From: Streptomyces platensis
Lineage (GTDB): Bacteria > Actinomycetota > Actinomycetes > Streptomycetales > Streptomycetaceae
DNA length: 64,000 bases
Assembly (NCBI RefSeq): GCF_008704855.1
Contig: NZ_CP023691.1
Span: 6,324,001-6,388,000 of the forward strand
Reading direction: 5' to 3'
This document shows positions 36,699 through 45,027 of the stretch, in pieces. The notes under the pieces are model-generated. The model searched no databases, was not told where the DNA came from, and worked only from the letters and a program-made list of their open reading frames with translations. A program made the translations under genes and the position numbers. Every line of letters begins with the position of its first letter. The stretch's first letter is position 1.

Positions 36699-38000
36699 AT
36701 GGAGAGCAGAAAGCCCGTGGGATCTCGCGCCATTGGTCACCGAACCGGGCACCGTCGCCGAGCGGCGGGTGCGCTGGTCACGGCGGCGTGCATCGTCGGC
36801 CTGTCGAGCCTCGCCGTTGTCCCGGCGGCCGCGGACGACCCGAACGTGCCGCTCAACAGTGGTGAGTGCAAGTTCGGGACCAACGACATCAAAGAGACTC
36901 CCTGGTCGCTCCAGCGCCTCCTCACCAATCAGATGTGGGCCGACACCCACGGGGAGGGCGTCCGGGTCGCCGTCATCGACACCGGCATCGACGCGGGCAA
37001 CTCGCAGATCAAGCCCAACATCGAAGGCGCCGGCAAGAAGTTCGTCGCCGGTGGCGGCAAGCCGACCGTCGATCAGGTCGGCCACGGCACCAAGGTCGCC
37101 GGCATCATCGCCGCCCGCCCGAAGCTGGGTTCGGGTTTCTACGGAATCGCCCCCAAGGCGAAGGTCATCCCGCTGCAGCAGACCAGCGAGGAGAAGGCCG
37201 GCACCGCCGACAGCCTCGCCGCCGCCATCGACTATGCGGTCCGGCTGAAGGTCAACATCATCAATATCTCCCAGGGCACGGACGCCGGCCCGGGAAAGCT
37301 GGGCCCCCTCAGGGCAGCGATCCAGCGGGCCGCCGCACAGAACGTCCTGATCGTCGCATCGGCCGGAAACGACGGCGCGAGCGGTAAGGAAAAGAACATG
37401 TACCCCGCCGCTTTCCAGCAGTTCGACAATGTGCTGTCCGTTGCCGCCTCGGACCGCAACAACGAGCGCGCCCCCTTCTCCCAGCCGGGAGCCTGGGTCG
37501 ACATCGCCGCGCCGGGCGTGAACATGGTCTCCACCGTCCCCGACGGCGGTAACTGCGTCGACCAGGGCACCAGCTTCGCCGCACCCTATGCCGCGGGCGC
37601 CGCGGCCCTCCTCATCGCGAAGCATCTGCACGACAGCCCGGCCTGGACTCCGCAGCAGGTCATCTGGCACCTGGAGAAGACCGCGGAGCGCGTGCGCCCG
37701 AAGGCGGACCACAACATCGGCTGGGGCGTCGTCGACCCGGTCGCCGCCCTCAACGACGACACCAGGCCCACCGCCTCACCCCAGCCGGACAAGCCCTCCA
37801 ACGCGGCTGACGGCTCCAACATCCAGCCGGCCGCCGTCACCATCGGAGAATCCACCGAGGAACGGCGCGCCCGCATCTCCATCTACATCGTCGGCGGCGG
37901 GCTTTTGGCTGTTGCCGCGGTTGTCGGCTCCTCGATCGCCCTTCGCGACTGGCGCCGCAAGAACGGACTGACATCTCACGGGGAGGCCAGTAATGGCTAA
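36699..38000 (+). CDS. mycP: Mycosin, ESX-associated subtilisin-like serine protease
   Basis: MycP is a membrane-anchored S8 protease needed for ESX stability and processing of substrates. The 433-residue protein has a signal peptide (to about residue 45, ending AAADD), catalytic Asp94 in VAVIDTGID, His129 in GHGTKVAG, Asn in SAGNDG and Ser292 in GTSFAAP. A C-terminal transmembrane helix (IYIVGGGLLAVAAVVGSSIA) and a short basic tail follow. ATG 36699 lacks a clear ribosome site, but the signal peptide begins there. It overlaps the next gene by 8 bases. Of the three mycosins here, this one keeps the most classical Ser-site motif. Confidence 0.93.
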   Translation: MESRKPVGSRAIGHRTGHRRRAAGALVTAACIVGLSSLAVVPAAADDPNVPLNSGECKFGTNDIKETPWSLQRLLTNQMWADTHGEGVRVAVIDTGIDAGNSQIKPNIEGAGKKFVAGGGKPTVDQVGHGTKVAGIIAARPKLGSGFYGIAPKAKVIPLQQTSEEKAGTADSLAAAIDYAVRLKVNIINISQGTDAGPGKLGPLRAAIQRAAAQNVLIVASAGNDGASGKEKNMYPAAFQQFDNVLSVAASDRNNERAPFSQPGAWVDIAAPGVNMVSTVPDGGNCVDQGTSFAAPYAAGAAALLIAKHLHDSPAWTPQQVIWHLEKTAERVRPKADHNIGWGVVDPVAALNDDTRPTASPQPDKPSNAADGSNIQPAAVTIGESTEERRARISIYIVGGGLLAVAAVVGSSIALRDWRRKNGLTSHGEASNG

Positions 38001-38298
38001 GGAATATCGCGTTGACCTGGATGCCTTGGACGAGGTGGTCAGGAAGCTCAACGGCGTACTGAAGGACATGAACGGGACGAAGGGTAAGGCCGGCAGTGGC
38101 ACTTTCCTGCCGTCAAGTTCTTTGGGCAAGAAGTACGTTGAGCACGAAATGCTGCACAAGGCTCACGCGGACATGAAGGCGTTCATCGAGGACGAGATCG
38201 TCGGAAAGATCGAGAAATTGGTCGAGGACTTTGGGCAGAAGTCCAAGAAGACGAAGGAAGCCTACGACGACGCCGAGCACGAGAACAATATCCACTGA
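37993..38298 (+). CDS. Small helical ESX-associated protein with YxxxE motif
   Basis: The 101-residue, charged, helical protein has no WxG but ends EAYDDAEHENNIH, which contains YDDAE, a YxxxD/E motif. Length and helix-turn-helix pattern resemble WXG100 or EspC-like substrates. ATG 37993 overlaps the mycP end and has GGGGAGG six bases upstream. Codon use is less G/C-biased than in mycP. It is probably a secreted partner of the next protein. Confidence 0.65.
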   Translation: MAKEYRVDLDALDEVVRKLNGVLKDMNGTKGKAGSGTFLPSSSLGKKYVEHEMLHKAHADMKAFIEDEIVGKIEKLVEDFGQKSKKTKEAYDDAEHENNIH

Positions 38299-38341
38299 CG
38301 GTGGTTGGCTGATCGCCGACTGAAGAAAAGGGGGCCCACAG

Positions 38342-39865
38342 GTGGGTGAAGGCAAGAGCGGCGTGCCTGAGGAGAGGTACGAGAGCTTTCGGCATGTAAC
38401 GGACTTCAACCAGAGCAACTTCAATGGCCTGAAGGACATGCTCGACGGTGCTAAGCCCGAAGTTCTTTACTCTGTCGCTCAGCACTGGCAGGACGTTGCC
38501 GACGACCTGGAGACTCACAAGACGAGTTTCTCCAAGGCCGTGGACAAGGTGATGGAACACTGGCAGGGCGAGTCCGCTGAACGCTTCCGCAAGAGGGCTC
38601 AGCAGATCATCGCGAACTTCGAGGCCGGCAAACCTTGGTGCACTCACACGGCGAAGGTCATGGATGCATCGGCCGAAGCTCTTCAGACGGCCATCGACAA
38701 GGTCAGGACGAAGAGCGAAAGCTGGGATTTCGGCGATCTGAATGACTGGGGGTGGTCGATCTCCGACGATGAGCTGGACGAAGCCCTCAAGAGGGGCGAT
38801 AGCGCCTCGGGTCTCCTGGAGGCGAACAAGGACGATTTGGACGATGAACAGACGCTCCGGCTTGAGTCGACGATCGCCATGGAGCAGCTGGGCTCGTCGT
38901 TCGTAAGGGCCTCGAAGGCGCTCAAGGCGCCGGCGCCAGGGAGTACTGGCCGCGACGACAAGATCCCCGACCACCAACAGGATCCGTCAAACGATCCAGG
39001 CGCCATTAACACCCCGATGATTCCGACGGGTGGTGGATCGAAGGGTGGCGGGGGTGGACTCAAGCTCCCCAAGCGGGGCGCGAACCCCGGTAGCACCCCC
39101 AAGATGCCCAGCCCCCCGAGTTTGAAGGATCCGGGTGTCAGCGGTGGTCTGGGCGAACTGAAGCCTAAGGGGCCCAGTGTGGGGACTGGCCTTGACGGCC
39201 TCCACGGTGGACCCAGCGGGGGCCTCAAAGCCCCCAGTGGCGGCCCCGGTGGCGGCGGTCTCCACGCGCCCACCGGCGGTGGCCCCGGCGGTGGGCCTGG
39301 CTTGTCCGGAATGCCGGGCGGCATGCCTGGGGTTGGTGGCCTCAAGAGTGGTGGCCCCGGCGGTCTCAAGGGCGGTGGCCCTAGCGGTCTCAAGGGCGGC
39401 GGTGGCCCCGGCGGTCTCAAGAGTGGTGGCCCTGGCGGTCTCAAGGGCGGCACACCCGGGACCACCCCGGGCGGTTCCCCCGCGGGCGGCCGTGCCGGCA
39501 TGCCCGGCATGGCCGGCGCACATGGCGGTGGCGCAGGGAAGGGCGGCGGTGGCGGGGGCGTCAGCGCCGGCGGTGCCCAAGCGCGGCAGAAGGGCGGAAT
39601 CATCGGGTCGCCCGGTGGTAAAGCCAGCAGCGGCGGAGCCCAGGGTGGGGCCGGCCTGCACCGCAGCCGAGGGGGAACCGCATCCGGGGCCGGGGCCAAT
39701 TCGGGTAGCGGACGTCGCCCGGCAGGCATGATGGGCGGCATGCATGGTGCGTCCGGTGGCCGGGGCGAGGGCGGCGGGAACGACGCGAACCGTCCTGACT
39801 ACCTTGTGGAAGACGAGGAGACCTGGACGCCGAAGCATAATGTGGCTCCCCCGGTCATCGAGTAG
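38342..39865 (+). CDS. Large WxG/PPE-like putative ESX substrate with Gly-rich repeats
   Basis: The 507-residue protein has an N-terminal helical domain (1-220) with a WxG-type turn in MEHWQGESAERF, then a long Gly/Pro/Lys region (about 225-480) built of GGLKGGG and GGLKSGG repeats, and a conserved end DYLVEDEETW...APPVIE. That C-terminal block recurs in Streptomyces proteins tied to ESX loci. GTG 38342 follows AAAGGGGG. The codons for the helical domain are notably A/T-richer in third position than the core ESX genes. A membrane or secreted role next to MycP is likely. Confidence 0.7.
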   Translation: MGEGKSGVPEERYESFRHVTDFNQSNFNGLKDMLDGAKPEVLYSVAQHWQDVADDLETHKTSFSKAVDKVMEHWQGESAERFRKRAQQIIANFEAGKPWCTHTAKVMDASAEALQTAIDKVRTKSESWDFGDLNDWGWSISDDELDEALKRGDSASGLLEANKDDLDDEQTLRLESTIAMEQLGSSFVRASKALKAPAPGSTGRDDKIPDHQQDPSNDPGAINTPMIPTGGGSKGGGGGLKLPKRGANPGSTPKMPSPPSLKDPGVSGGLGELKPKGPSVGTGLDGLHGGPSGGLKAPSGGPGGGGLHAPTGGGPGGGPGLSGMPGGMPGVGGLKSGGPGGLKGGGPSGLKGGGGPGGLKSGGPGGLKGGTPGTTPGGSPAGGRAGMPGMAGAHGGGAGKGGGGGGVSAGGAQARQKGGIIGSPGGKASSGGAQGGAGLHRSRGGTASGAGANSGSGRRPAGMMGGMHGASGGRGEGGGNDANRPDYLVEDEETWTPKHNVAPPVIE

Positions 39866-39897
39866 GAACGGCCGGGCAAGCAAACGGCAGACCTGCT

Positions 39898-39929
39898 TGG
39901 GGCCCGCAGCTCTCGGGCTGCGGGCCCCA
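39898..39929 (+). terminator. Hairpin ahead of the second mycosin gene
   Basis: 13-bp perfect arms 39898-39910 and 39917-39929 with a TCTCGG loop, ending 24 bases before the mycosin start. A related hairpin precedes the third mycosin. Confidence 0.7.
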
Positions 39930-39953
39930 GCTCTGTGAGGAAGGTGTTATGGC

Positions 39954-41252
39954 ATGAGCTTCACGCGGACACTGCGTGCGGTGGGCGGCGCGGTGGTGGC
40001 GGGGGCACTGCTCTTCGGCACCGCGCCGGTTGCTTCGGCAGACCAAATCAGGCATGAGCAGTGGCCTTTGAGGTCCTTCGGAGTTGACGACATCTGGAAG
40101 GTGTCAACCGGCAAGGGCGTCACCGTCGCGGTCATCGACGACCCCGTAGACGGAAGTCACCCCGACCTCAAGGGGAATGTGCTTCCTGGCAAGAGTTTCC
40201 TCGATGGCGGAACGGCAGACCGCCCGGATGGGAAGAATGAGCATGGCACCGCCATGGCTTCGCTCATCGCTGGGCACGGGCATGGGCCTGGTGGCGGTGA
40301 CGGTGTTAAGGGGCTGGCGCCTGATGCCAAGATCCTTCCCGTGGGAATTGACCTTCGTGACAAGGAGGAGTCCTACGCGGAACCGTTGAGGTATGCCGTG
40401 GACCACGGCGCGAAGGTCGTCAACATGTCGTTCGAGGACTTCGGGGATACGTCACCTGCTGAAAAGGCCGCTGTTGACTATGCCCGGAGGCATGACGTCC
40501 TGCTAGTTGCGGCATCTGGAAACTCTGGCTCCAGCACTCCTCGTCTTCCTTCTTCGGTACCGGGGGTTCTCGCTGTCGGAGCGATGGACATTGACCTCAA
40601 GGTCTGGAAGTTCTCTAACTACGGCTCTCATATCAAGCTGCTGGGTCCAGGGCTTCATATCCGGTCGGCGGGAGTTGAGACTCCCTATCGCTTGGCGAAT
40701 GGCACGTCAGACTCCACAGCGTACGTTTCCGCCGCCGCTGCCCTCGTCCGCGCCAAGTTCCCTCACCTCACCGCAGGCCAGGTTGCCAACCGTCTGGTGA
40801 AGACCGCTGTTCTGCCGGACAGCATGAAGGGCAAGAAGCTTCCCGACCGCCACTACGGTTACGGCATCGTCAATCCCTGGCAGGCGCTCATCAAGAAGAT
40901 GCCCAAGGGATCTGAGAACGGGCCGTTGCCTGCGCTCAAGGACGGTTCGTCCAACGCATCCAGCAAGGACGCTCAGCAGGCAGCCGAGAGCGACAAGGGC
41001 ATGAGTACGGGCGTCATCATCGGCATTGTCGGTGGTGTGGTCGGCCTCCTCGTCGTCGTGCTGATCGTTGTGCTGGTGGTCAAGAAGAAGAGCGGGCGTA
41101 ATGGTCCGCCTCCGGGTGGCCCCGGTGGGTACGGCGGACCGGGCGGCCCCGGTGGGTTTGTGCCGCATCCGCCGCACCCGGGTCATCAGCAGCAGCCGAG
41201 CGCGCCCGGGGCGTATCCGTCGGCGCCGCCCACGCAGCCGCCCGGGCGGTAA
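39954..41252 (+). CDS. Second mycosin-like S8 protease
   Basis: The 432-residue protein has a signal peptide ending near ASADQ (residue 26), Asp62 in VAVIDDPVD, His97 in NEHGTAM, Asn in AASGNSGS and Ser252 in NGTSDSTAYVS. A C-terminal transmembrane helix (about 350-375, IIGIVGGVVGLLVVVLIVVLVV) and a Pro/Gly-rich tail ending APPTQPPGR follow. The catalytic triad is complete, but DDPVD and GTSDST depart from the classical DTGID and GTSFAAP. ATG 39954 has GAGGAAGG nine bases upstream. It is a tandem paralogue of the next gene. Confidence 0.88.
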   Translation: MSFTRTLRAVGGAVVAGALLFGTAPVASADQIRHEQWPLRSFGVDDIWKVSTGKGVTVAVIDDPVDGSHPDLKGNVLPGKSFLDGGTADRPDGKNEHGTAMASLIAGHGHGPGGGDGVKGLAPDAKILPVGIDLRDKEESYAEPLRYAVDHGAKVVNMSFEDFGDTSPAEKAAVDYARRHDVLLVAASGNSGSSTPRLPSSVPGVLAVGAMDIDLKVWKFSNYGSHIKLLGPGLHIRSAGVETPYRLANGTSDSTAYVSAAAALVRAKFPHLTAGQVANRLVKTAVLPDSMKGKKLPDRHYGYGIVNPWQALIKKMPKGSENGPLPALKDGSSNASSKDAQQAAESDKGMSTGVIIGIVGGVVGLLVVVLIVVLVVKKKSGRNGPPPGGPGGYGGPGGPGGFVPHPPHPGHQQQPSAPGAYPSAPPTQPPGR

Positions 41253-41277
41253 CCCCGAACTGTTTCATCAAAGGTGT

Positions 41278-41303
41278 GGCCCGCAGCTTTCGAACTGCGG
41301 GCC
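41278..41303 (+). terminator. Hairpin ahead of the third mycosin gene
   Basis: GGCCCGCAG / CTGCGGGCC arms (41278-41286, 41295-41303) with a CTTTCGAA loop. The stem and the following leader resemble those at 39898-39953, so the leader was duplicated with the gene. Confidence 0.65.
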
Positions 41304-41326
41304 GCAGCCTGTTGAGGAGAGGTGTT

Positions 41327-42652
41327 ATGGGTTATGGCATGCGCTTCGCGCGGACGCTGCGTGCCGTGGGTGGCCTCGCGGCCGCAGGAGCGCTGCTCTT
41401 CACCGCCGCGCCGAGTGCTTCGGCGGACTACATCCGGGACGGGCAGTGGGCGCTTGACGCCTTCAATGCGCAGAAGGTGTGGAAAGAGTCGAGCGGTAAG
41501 AACGTCACCGTGGCGGTCATTGACTCCGGGGTGAACGGGGAGCACGTCGACCTCAAGGGCAATGTGCTTCCGGGGAAGAGCTTTGCCGACGGGGGTGGTA
41601 CGGCAGATCACGAAACCGGTGATGATCACGGAACGGCCATGGCTGCCTTGATCGCGGGGCATGGGCACGGTCCCCGCCACGGCGACGGCATCATGGGTCT
41701 GGCGCCAGATGCGAAGATCCTTCCGATCAAGAGGAATGAATCGATGGGGGGAGACGCGAACAATATCGACGGTCCCCTTCGATACGCGGTTGATCACGGC
41801 GCCAAGGTCATCAACATGTCCTTCGCGGGGCCTTACGCACTGACGGAGAACGAAAAGAGTGCCATCAGCTATGCCGTGAAGAAGGACGTGCTGCTGGTTG
41901 CCGGTTCCGGTAACGACGGCACCAATAAGCCTTCGTATCCAGCGGCGGCGCCCGGTGTGCTGGCGGTCGGCGCGGTCGCCGAGGGCGGCGAGGTCCTGGG
42001 CGAGTCCAACTACGGCGCCCACATTCGTTTGATCGCTCCCGGCGAGAAGATCTATTCCGCTGGTACCTCCATGAAGTACCGGCAGGCCACCGGAACCTCT
42101 GACGCAACGGCTTATGTATCGGCCGCCGCAGCCCTTGTGCGTTCGAAGTTCCCGGAGCTCACCGCGGGGCAGGTCGCGCATCGGCTCACGAAGACGGCGA
42201 TCACTCCCGAGGGCAAGACGGGTATCTCGTCCCCTGACCCCAAGTACGGCTACGGAGTGATTCGCCCGTACCGGGCCCTCTCGGAGAACATCCCTGCCGG
42301 GGCGAAGAACGGGCCGCTCACCATGCCGAAGGAGACGGAGACTTCTGCCGGGGCAGGTGCGGACGCACCAGGGAGCGAGGCTCAGGGGGGTGTGAGCGAT
42401 GCGGCGGGCAGCCTGAGCCCCCTCGCCGTCGCCGGGATCGTTCTCGGCGTGGTGGTCGTGCTGGGGATTGTTGTCGGTGTGGTCGTTGCCACCAACAAGC
42501 GCCGCAACGGTCCGCCTGCTGGCGGCACCGGCTTCGGTGGTCCGGGTGGCGGTGCCGGCGTTCCGCCTCAGCATCAGTACGGGTTCTACCAGCAGCCGGG
42601 GAACCCCGGTGCGTACCCGTCGGCACCTCCCACCCGGCCTCCGGGGCAGTGA
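41327..42652 (+). CDS. Third mycosin-like S8 protease
   Basis: The 441-residue protein has a signal peptide ending near SASADY, Asp66 in VAVIDSGVN, His101 in GDDHGTAM, Asn in GSGNDGT and Ser258 in TGTSDATAYVS. A transmembrane helix (VAGIVLGVVVVLGIVVGVVVA) and a Pro/Gly-rich tail ending APPTRPPGQ complete it. ATG 41327 has GAGGAG seven bases upstream; ATG 41339 is an in-frame alternative. It is clearly paralogous to its upstream neighbour (shared start FxRTLRAVGG, LDPKYGYGxI-like end) and less so to MycP. Role presumed in ESX substrate processing. Confidence 0.88.
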   Translation: MGYGMRFARTLRAVGGLAAAGALLFTAAPSASADYIRDGQWALDAFNAQKVWKESSGKNVTVAVIDSGVNGEHVDLKGNVLPGKSFADGGGTADHETGDDHGTAMAALIAGHGHGPRHGDGIMGLAPDAKILPIKRNESMGGDANNIDGPLRYAVDHGAKVINMSFAGPYALTENEKSAISYAVKKDVLLVAGSGNDGTNKPSYPAAAPGVLAVGAVAEGGEVLGESNYGAHIRLIAPGEKIYSAGTSMKYRQATGTSDATAYVSAAAALVRSKFPELTAGQVAHRLTKTAITPEGKTGISSPDPKYGYGVIRPYRALSENIPAGAKNGPLTMPKETETSAGAGADAPGSEAQGGVSDAAGSLSPLAVAGIVLGVVVVLGIVVGVVVATNKRRNGPPAGGTGFGGPGGGAGVPPQHQYGFYQQPGNPGAYPSAPPTRPPGQ

Positions 42653-42669
42653 GAGCGAGGGGACGGGAT

Positions 42670-42700
42670 CGGGCCCACAGCCGAGGAGGCTGTGGGCCCG
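42670..42700. terminator. Terminator between the mycosin array and the convergent substrate gene
   Basis: 13-bp perfect arms 42670-42682 and 42688-42700 with a GAGGA loop, followed by ATTTCT. It lies between convergent genes. Confidence 0.8.
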
Positions 42701-42731
42701 ATTTCTGGTATGGCCGTCGTCGGATGCCGGA

Positions 42732-43760
42732 TCAGCCGAAGACCGAGCGGACCTCGTCGGTGGTGTCCTGGTTGCGGGTGGCTGCGCCGCCGGTGCGGCG
42801 GTCGACGTGGCGTTGGGCGTGGTCCAGGCCGCGGTTGGTGAGGTCTTCCTTGGCGTGGTCGATGTAGGTGCCGGGGTCGGCGAGGCTGGCGACGCCGTCC
42901 TTGTAGTCCTGGGCGCCTTCCTTGATGCCGTCCACGTATTCGCCGGCCTTGTCCTTGGCGATGTCGGTGGTTTCGCCCCAGTCGATTCCGTCGCGGGCGC
43001 CGAAGTGACTTTCGATGCCCTGCTGTGCGACGTTCTGGGCCATCTCCGTGGCGGCCTCTTGGGCCTTGGCCTTGCCCTCTTCGACGATTTTGTCCCGGGC
43101 GATTTCCTTCGCCTGGTCGACGACCTTGTCCTTGACGGTCTCCTTGACCGTCTTCTTCACATAGTCCGCCGCGATCTTGCGGGCTTCCTTGGAGACCGCC
43201 TTCTTCGCCATCTTCTTGATGGCGTCCATGGTGGCGTGCTCCATGGCCTTGGTGGCCGCCTCCATGACCTCGCGTTTGATCTTGTCGAGGATCTGGCGGA
43301 CCATCACGCGGGTCGCTTGGGTGGCCCCTGCGGCACCGAGCTCGGAAAGGCCGAGGGTGAAGGGTGCGGCGGCCTGGGCCGCGATGATCTCGGTGGCCAG
43401 GATGACGAGTTGGACAATGACCGCGATTTTGCCGGCGAGAACGGCGATGGCGGCCGCGTCGAAGGCGAGAGCGATGACCTCGGCCGCAGCGGCGGCGTCG
43501 CGGAGGTAGTTGTCCCCGCTGTTCCCGCCGCCGGAGAAGGATCCCCATTCGTTCGAAAAACCCTCGATCGCCTCGCCGGAGTTGGCGGAGACGACTTCAC
43601 TGGCTGCCGAAGAGCCCTTGGAGGACGCCTGATTGACCGACTCGGCGAAGTTGCGCCAGGCCTGCGCGCATTCGTGGAGCTTGTCCTCGTCGGCGTCGGG
43701 CCAGTTATAGCCGAGGAGGTCCAGGACCCAAGCTACCTCGCCTGGCAGCGTCAAAGACAC
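42732..43760 (-). CDS. CpnT-like putative ESX-secreted toxin or effector
   Basis: The 342-residue protein starts with LPGEVAWVLDLLGYNWPDAD and a following helix with EDKLHECAQAWRNFAESV, the N-terminal domain typical of Streptomyces ESX-dependent polymorphic toxins (CpnT-like/WXG100_2). Hydrophobic helices follow at about 105-160 (AIAVLAGKIAVIVQLVILA). Residues 165-270 are Lys/Ala/Glu-rich coiled helix. The last 70 residues show no recognisable catalytic motif, so it may be a toxin of unknown class, a truncated toxin or a scaffold. GTG 43760 follows GGGGGA. No immunity gene is adjacent. It lies just downstream of a WXG-like partner gene. Confidence 0.65.
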   Translation of the reverse strand: MSLTLPGEVAWVLDLLGYNWPDADEDKLHECAQAWRNFAESVNQASSKGSSAASEVVSANSGEAIEGFSNEWGSFSGGGNSGDNYLRDAAAAAEVIALAFDAAAIAVLAGKIAVIVQLVILATEIIAAQAAAPFTLGLSELGAAGATQATRVMVRQILDKIKREVMEAATKAMEHATMDAIKKMAKKAVSKEARKIAADYVKKTVKETVKDKVVDQAKEIARDKIVEEGKAKAQEAATEMAQNVAQQGIESHFGARDGIDWGETTDIAKDKAGEYVDGIKEGAQDYKDGVASLADPGTYIDHAKEDLTNRGLDHAQRHVDRRTGGAATRNQDTTDEVRSVFG

Positions 43761-43895
43761 AGTGATCGTCCCCCGTGCAGTGTCGACCGATTGCTGAGTG
43801 GAGTGGAAGGGAAAGGCGGTGGTGGAGAAGGAGAGGAAGGGAGGGTGAGGCGGGGGCGAAAGGCCCACCGGGCCTCATGTGGGGCAGGGGCGGCG

Positions 43896-44228
43896 TCAGA
43901 TGGCCGGGCGGCCCACCGCGCTGATGGTGTGAATGCCCTGCTCGTCGGAATCCGTGTACGAGTCGCCCATGCTTTGGAGCTTGTCGCCGATGTCTTCGAG
44001 GCGTTCGCCCAGGGAGTCCATCGACTCGAACATGCCGTCCCTGACGGGCGTGTAGATCGTTTCGAAAATATCGCCGAAGTCGCAGTTCTCCCAGGGGCTG
44101 CCAAGGCCTTCAAGATCGTCTTGAAGCTTCTTCGACGCCTTGGAGAAATCGCTGCCGATGTGCACAAACGCGTTGCCCTGCGTGCGCAGCACATCCGGAT
44201 CGACGTCAAACGCCTTGCCTGCCACCAT
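43896..44228 (-). CDS. WXG100-like partner of the CpnT-like protein
   Basis: The 110-residue helical protein has a WxN-type turn (SPWENCDFGDIFE) instead of WxG and YTDSD near the C-terminus, matching YxxxD/E. Such small proteins are usually encoded just upstream of CpnT-like toxins and co-secreted as dimer partners. ATG 44228 is preceded by GGGGGC at very short spacing. It is first of a two-gene minus-strand unit with its own promoter. Confidence 0.75.
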   Translation of the reverse strand: MVAGKAFDVDPDVLRTQGNAFVHIGSDFSKASKKLQDDLEGLGSPWENCDFGDIFETIYTPVRDGMFESMDSLGERLEDIGDKLQSMGDSYTDSDEQGIHTISAVGRPAI

Positions 44229-44281
44229 TGCCCCCGTTTTGCGGTGTCCCGCGCGATACTTGTCGCGTTCTTAACGAGCTC

Positions 44282-44312
44282 ACATTAGGCGATCTGAATG
44301 CGGGCATGTCAA
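44282..44312 (-). promoter_or_regulatory. Candidate promoter for the WXG-like/CpnT-like unit
   Basis: On the minus strand a perfect TTGACA (44307-44312) and TAATGT (44282-44287) are spaced 19 bases, or 18 with CTAATG. The predicted leader is about 47 bases. Confidence 0.55.
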
Positions 44313-44676
44313 GGCGAGAAGTGTGGAGGGAACGTGGGCATCGAGGGGTGGCAACGTCGTTGAGATTCTGGGCAATTGCCCTACCTGAGGCATTGGCGAA
44401 CCTTGTGGGCGGCGCGGATGCGGTCGCCACGGCGACGTACTGAAAGGGAAGGTTAAATATGGGTACGCCGCTGGTCAAGCATTCGCTGAGTTTGTGAGTG
44501 CTGAGCGTTCCCGTGGCGGGCCCGGTTCGGAATCCGTTCTCCAGGAGAGCGCAAGGGGAGCGCACGGAGAGCGTAAGGAGAGCGCACCTGATCGATCTGC
44601 CTACGTGCAGGGCGAGTTGAACCTCGCGGGGGATCGGCGCCGTCCGGCGATCACTCGTCCCGTAGCATTCCCGCTC
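44313..44676. other. Intergenic region, no gene seen
   Basis: The open frames here lack codon bias and ribosome sites. The frame of the next gene stays open back to 44494 but those codons look non-coding. A TAGCAT at 44663-44668 could be a -10 for a leaderless or short-leader transcript of the following gene. Confidence 0.4.
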
Positions 44677-44976
44677 ATGGACGTACCCGGCAATGAAGAG
44701 CCCCTTACCGAGAGCCGTGTGGGACTGACACCCCGTCAAGCCCGGCGAATACGCATCGTCCTGGCCTCGGTACTGATGGCCGCGATGGCGGGGGTGCTCG
44801 TGGTGCGCCTGGCGTCGCGTACGTCGGTGCTGGTGGTCGGGGTGTACGGAGCCGCACTGGTGCTCTGCGGGGTGGTGATCGAACTCAGCCGTAACGGGCG
44901 CACCCGGCTCGGCACCTGGTTGCTGGGCATCGGCCTGGCGGCCGCGCTCGCCTCGGACTGGCTGTTGTTGCCCTGA
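44677..44976 (+). CDS. Small three-helix membrane protein of unknown function
   Basis: The 99-residue protein has a short charged N-terminus and three hydrophobic helices (IVLASVLMAAMAGVLVVRL, VLVVGVYGAALVLCGVVIEL, LGTWLLGIGLAAALASDWLLL). I do not recognise a family. ATG 44677 starts where high G/C codon bias begins. It is a lone plus-strand gene between ESX accessory units and might or might not serve secretion. Confidence 0.6.
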   Translation: MDVPGNEEPLTESRVGLTPRQARRIRIVLASVLMAAMAGVLVVRLASRTSVLVVGVYGAALVLCGVVIELSRNGRTRLGTWLLGIGLAAALASDWLLLP

Positions 44977-44996
44977 CGGCCGGGGGAGGGACAGAC

Positions 44997-45012
44997 GGGG
45001 GCCGAAGCCCCC
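44997..45012. terminator. Short hairpin between convergent genes
   Basis: GGGGGC / GCCCCC arms around CGAA (44997-45002, 45007-45012), between the small membrane protein gene and the SUKH-4 gene. Confidence 0.55.
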
Positions 45013-45027
45013 GAAGCCCCCGGTCCC

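Noticed and set aside
44228..44443. Plus-strand open frame of about 70 codons divergent from the WXG-like gene
   Set aside because: No ribosome site, poor codon bias, and it overlaps the predicted promoter of the minus-strand unit.
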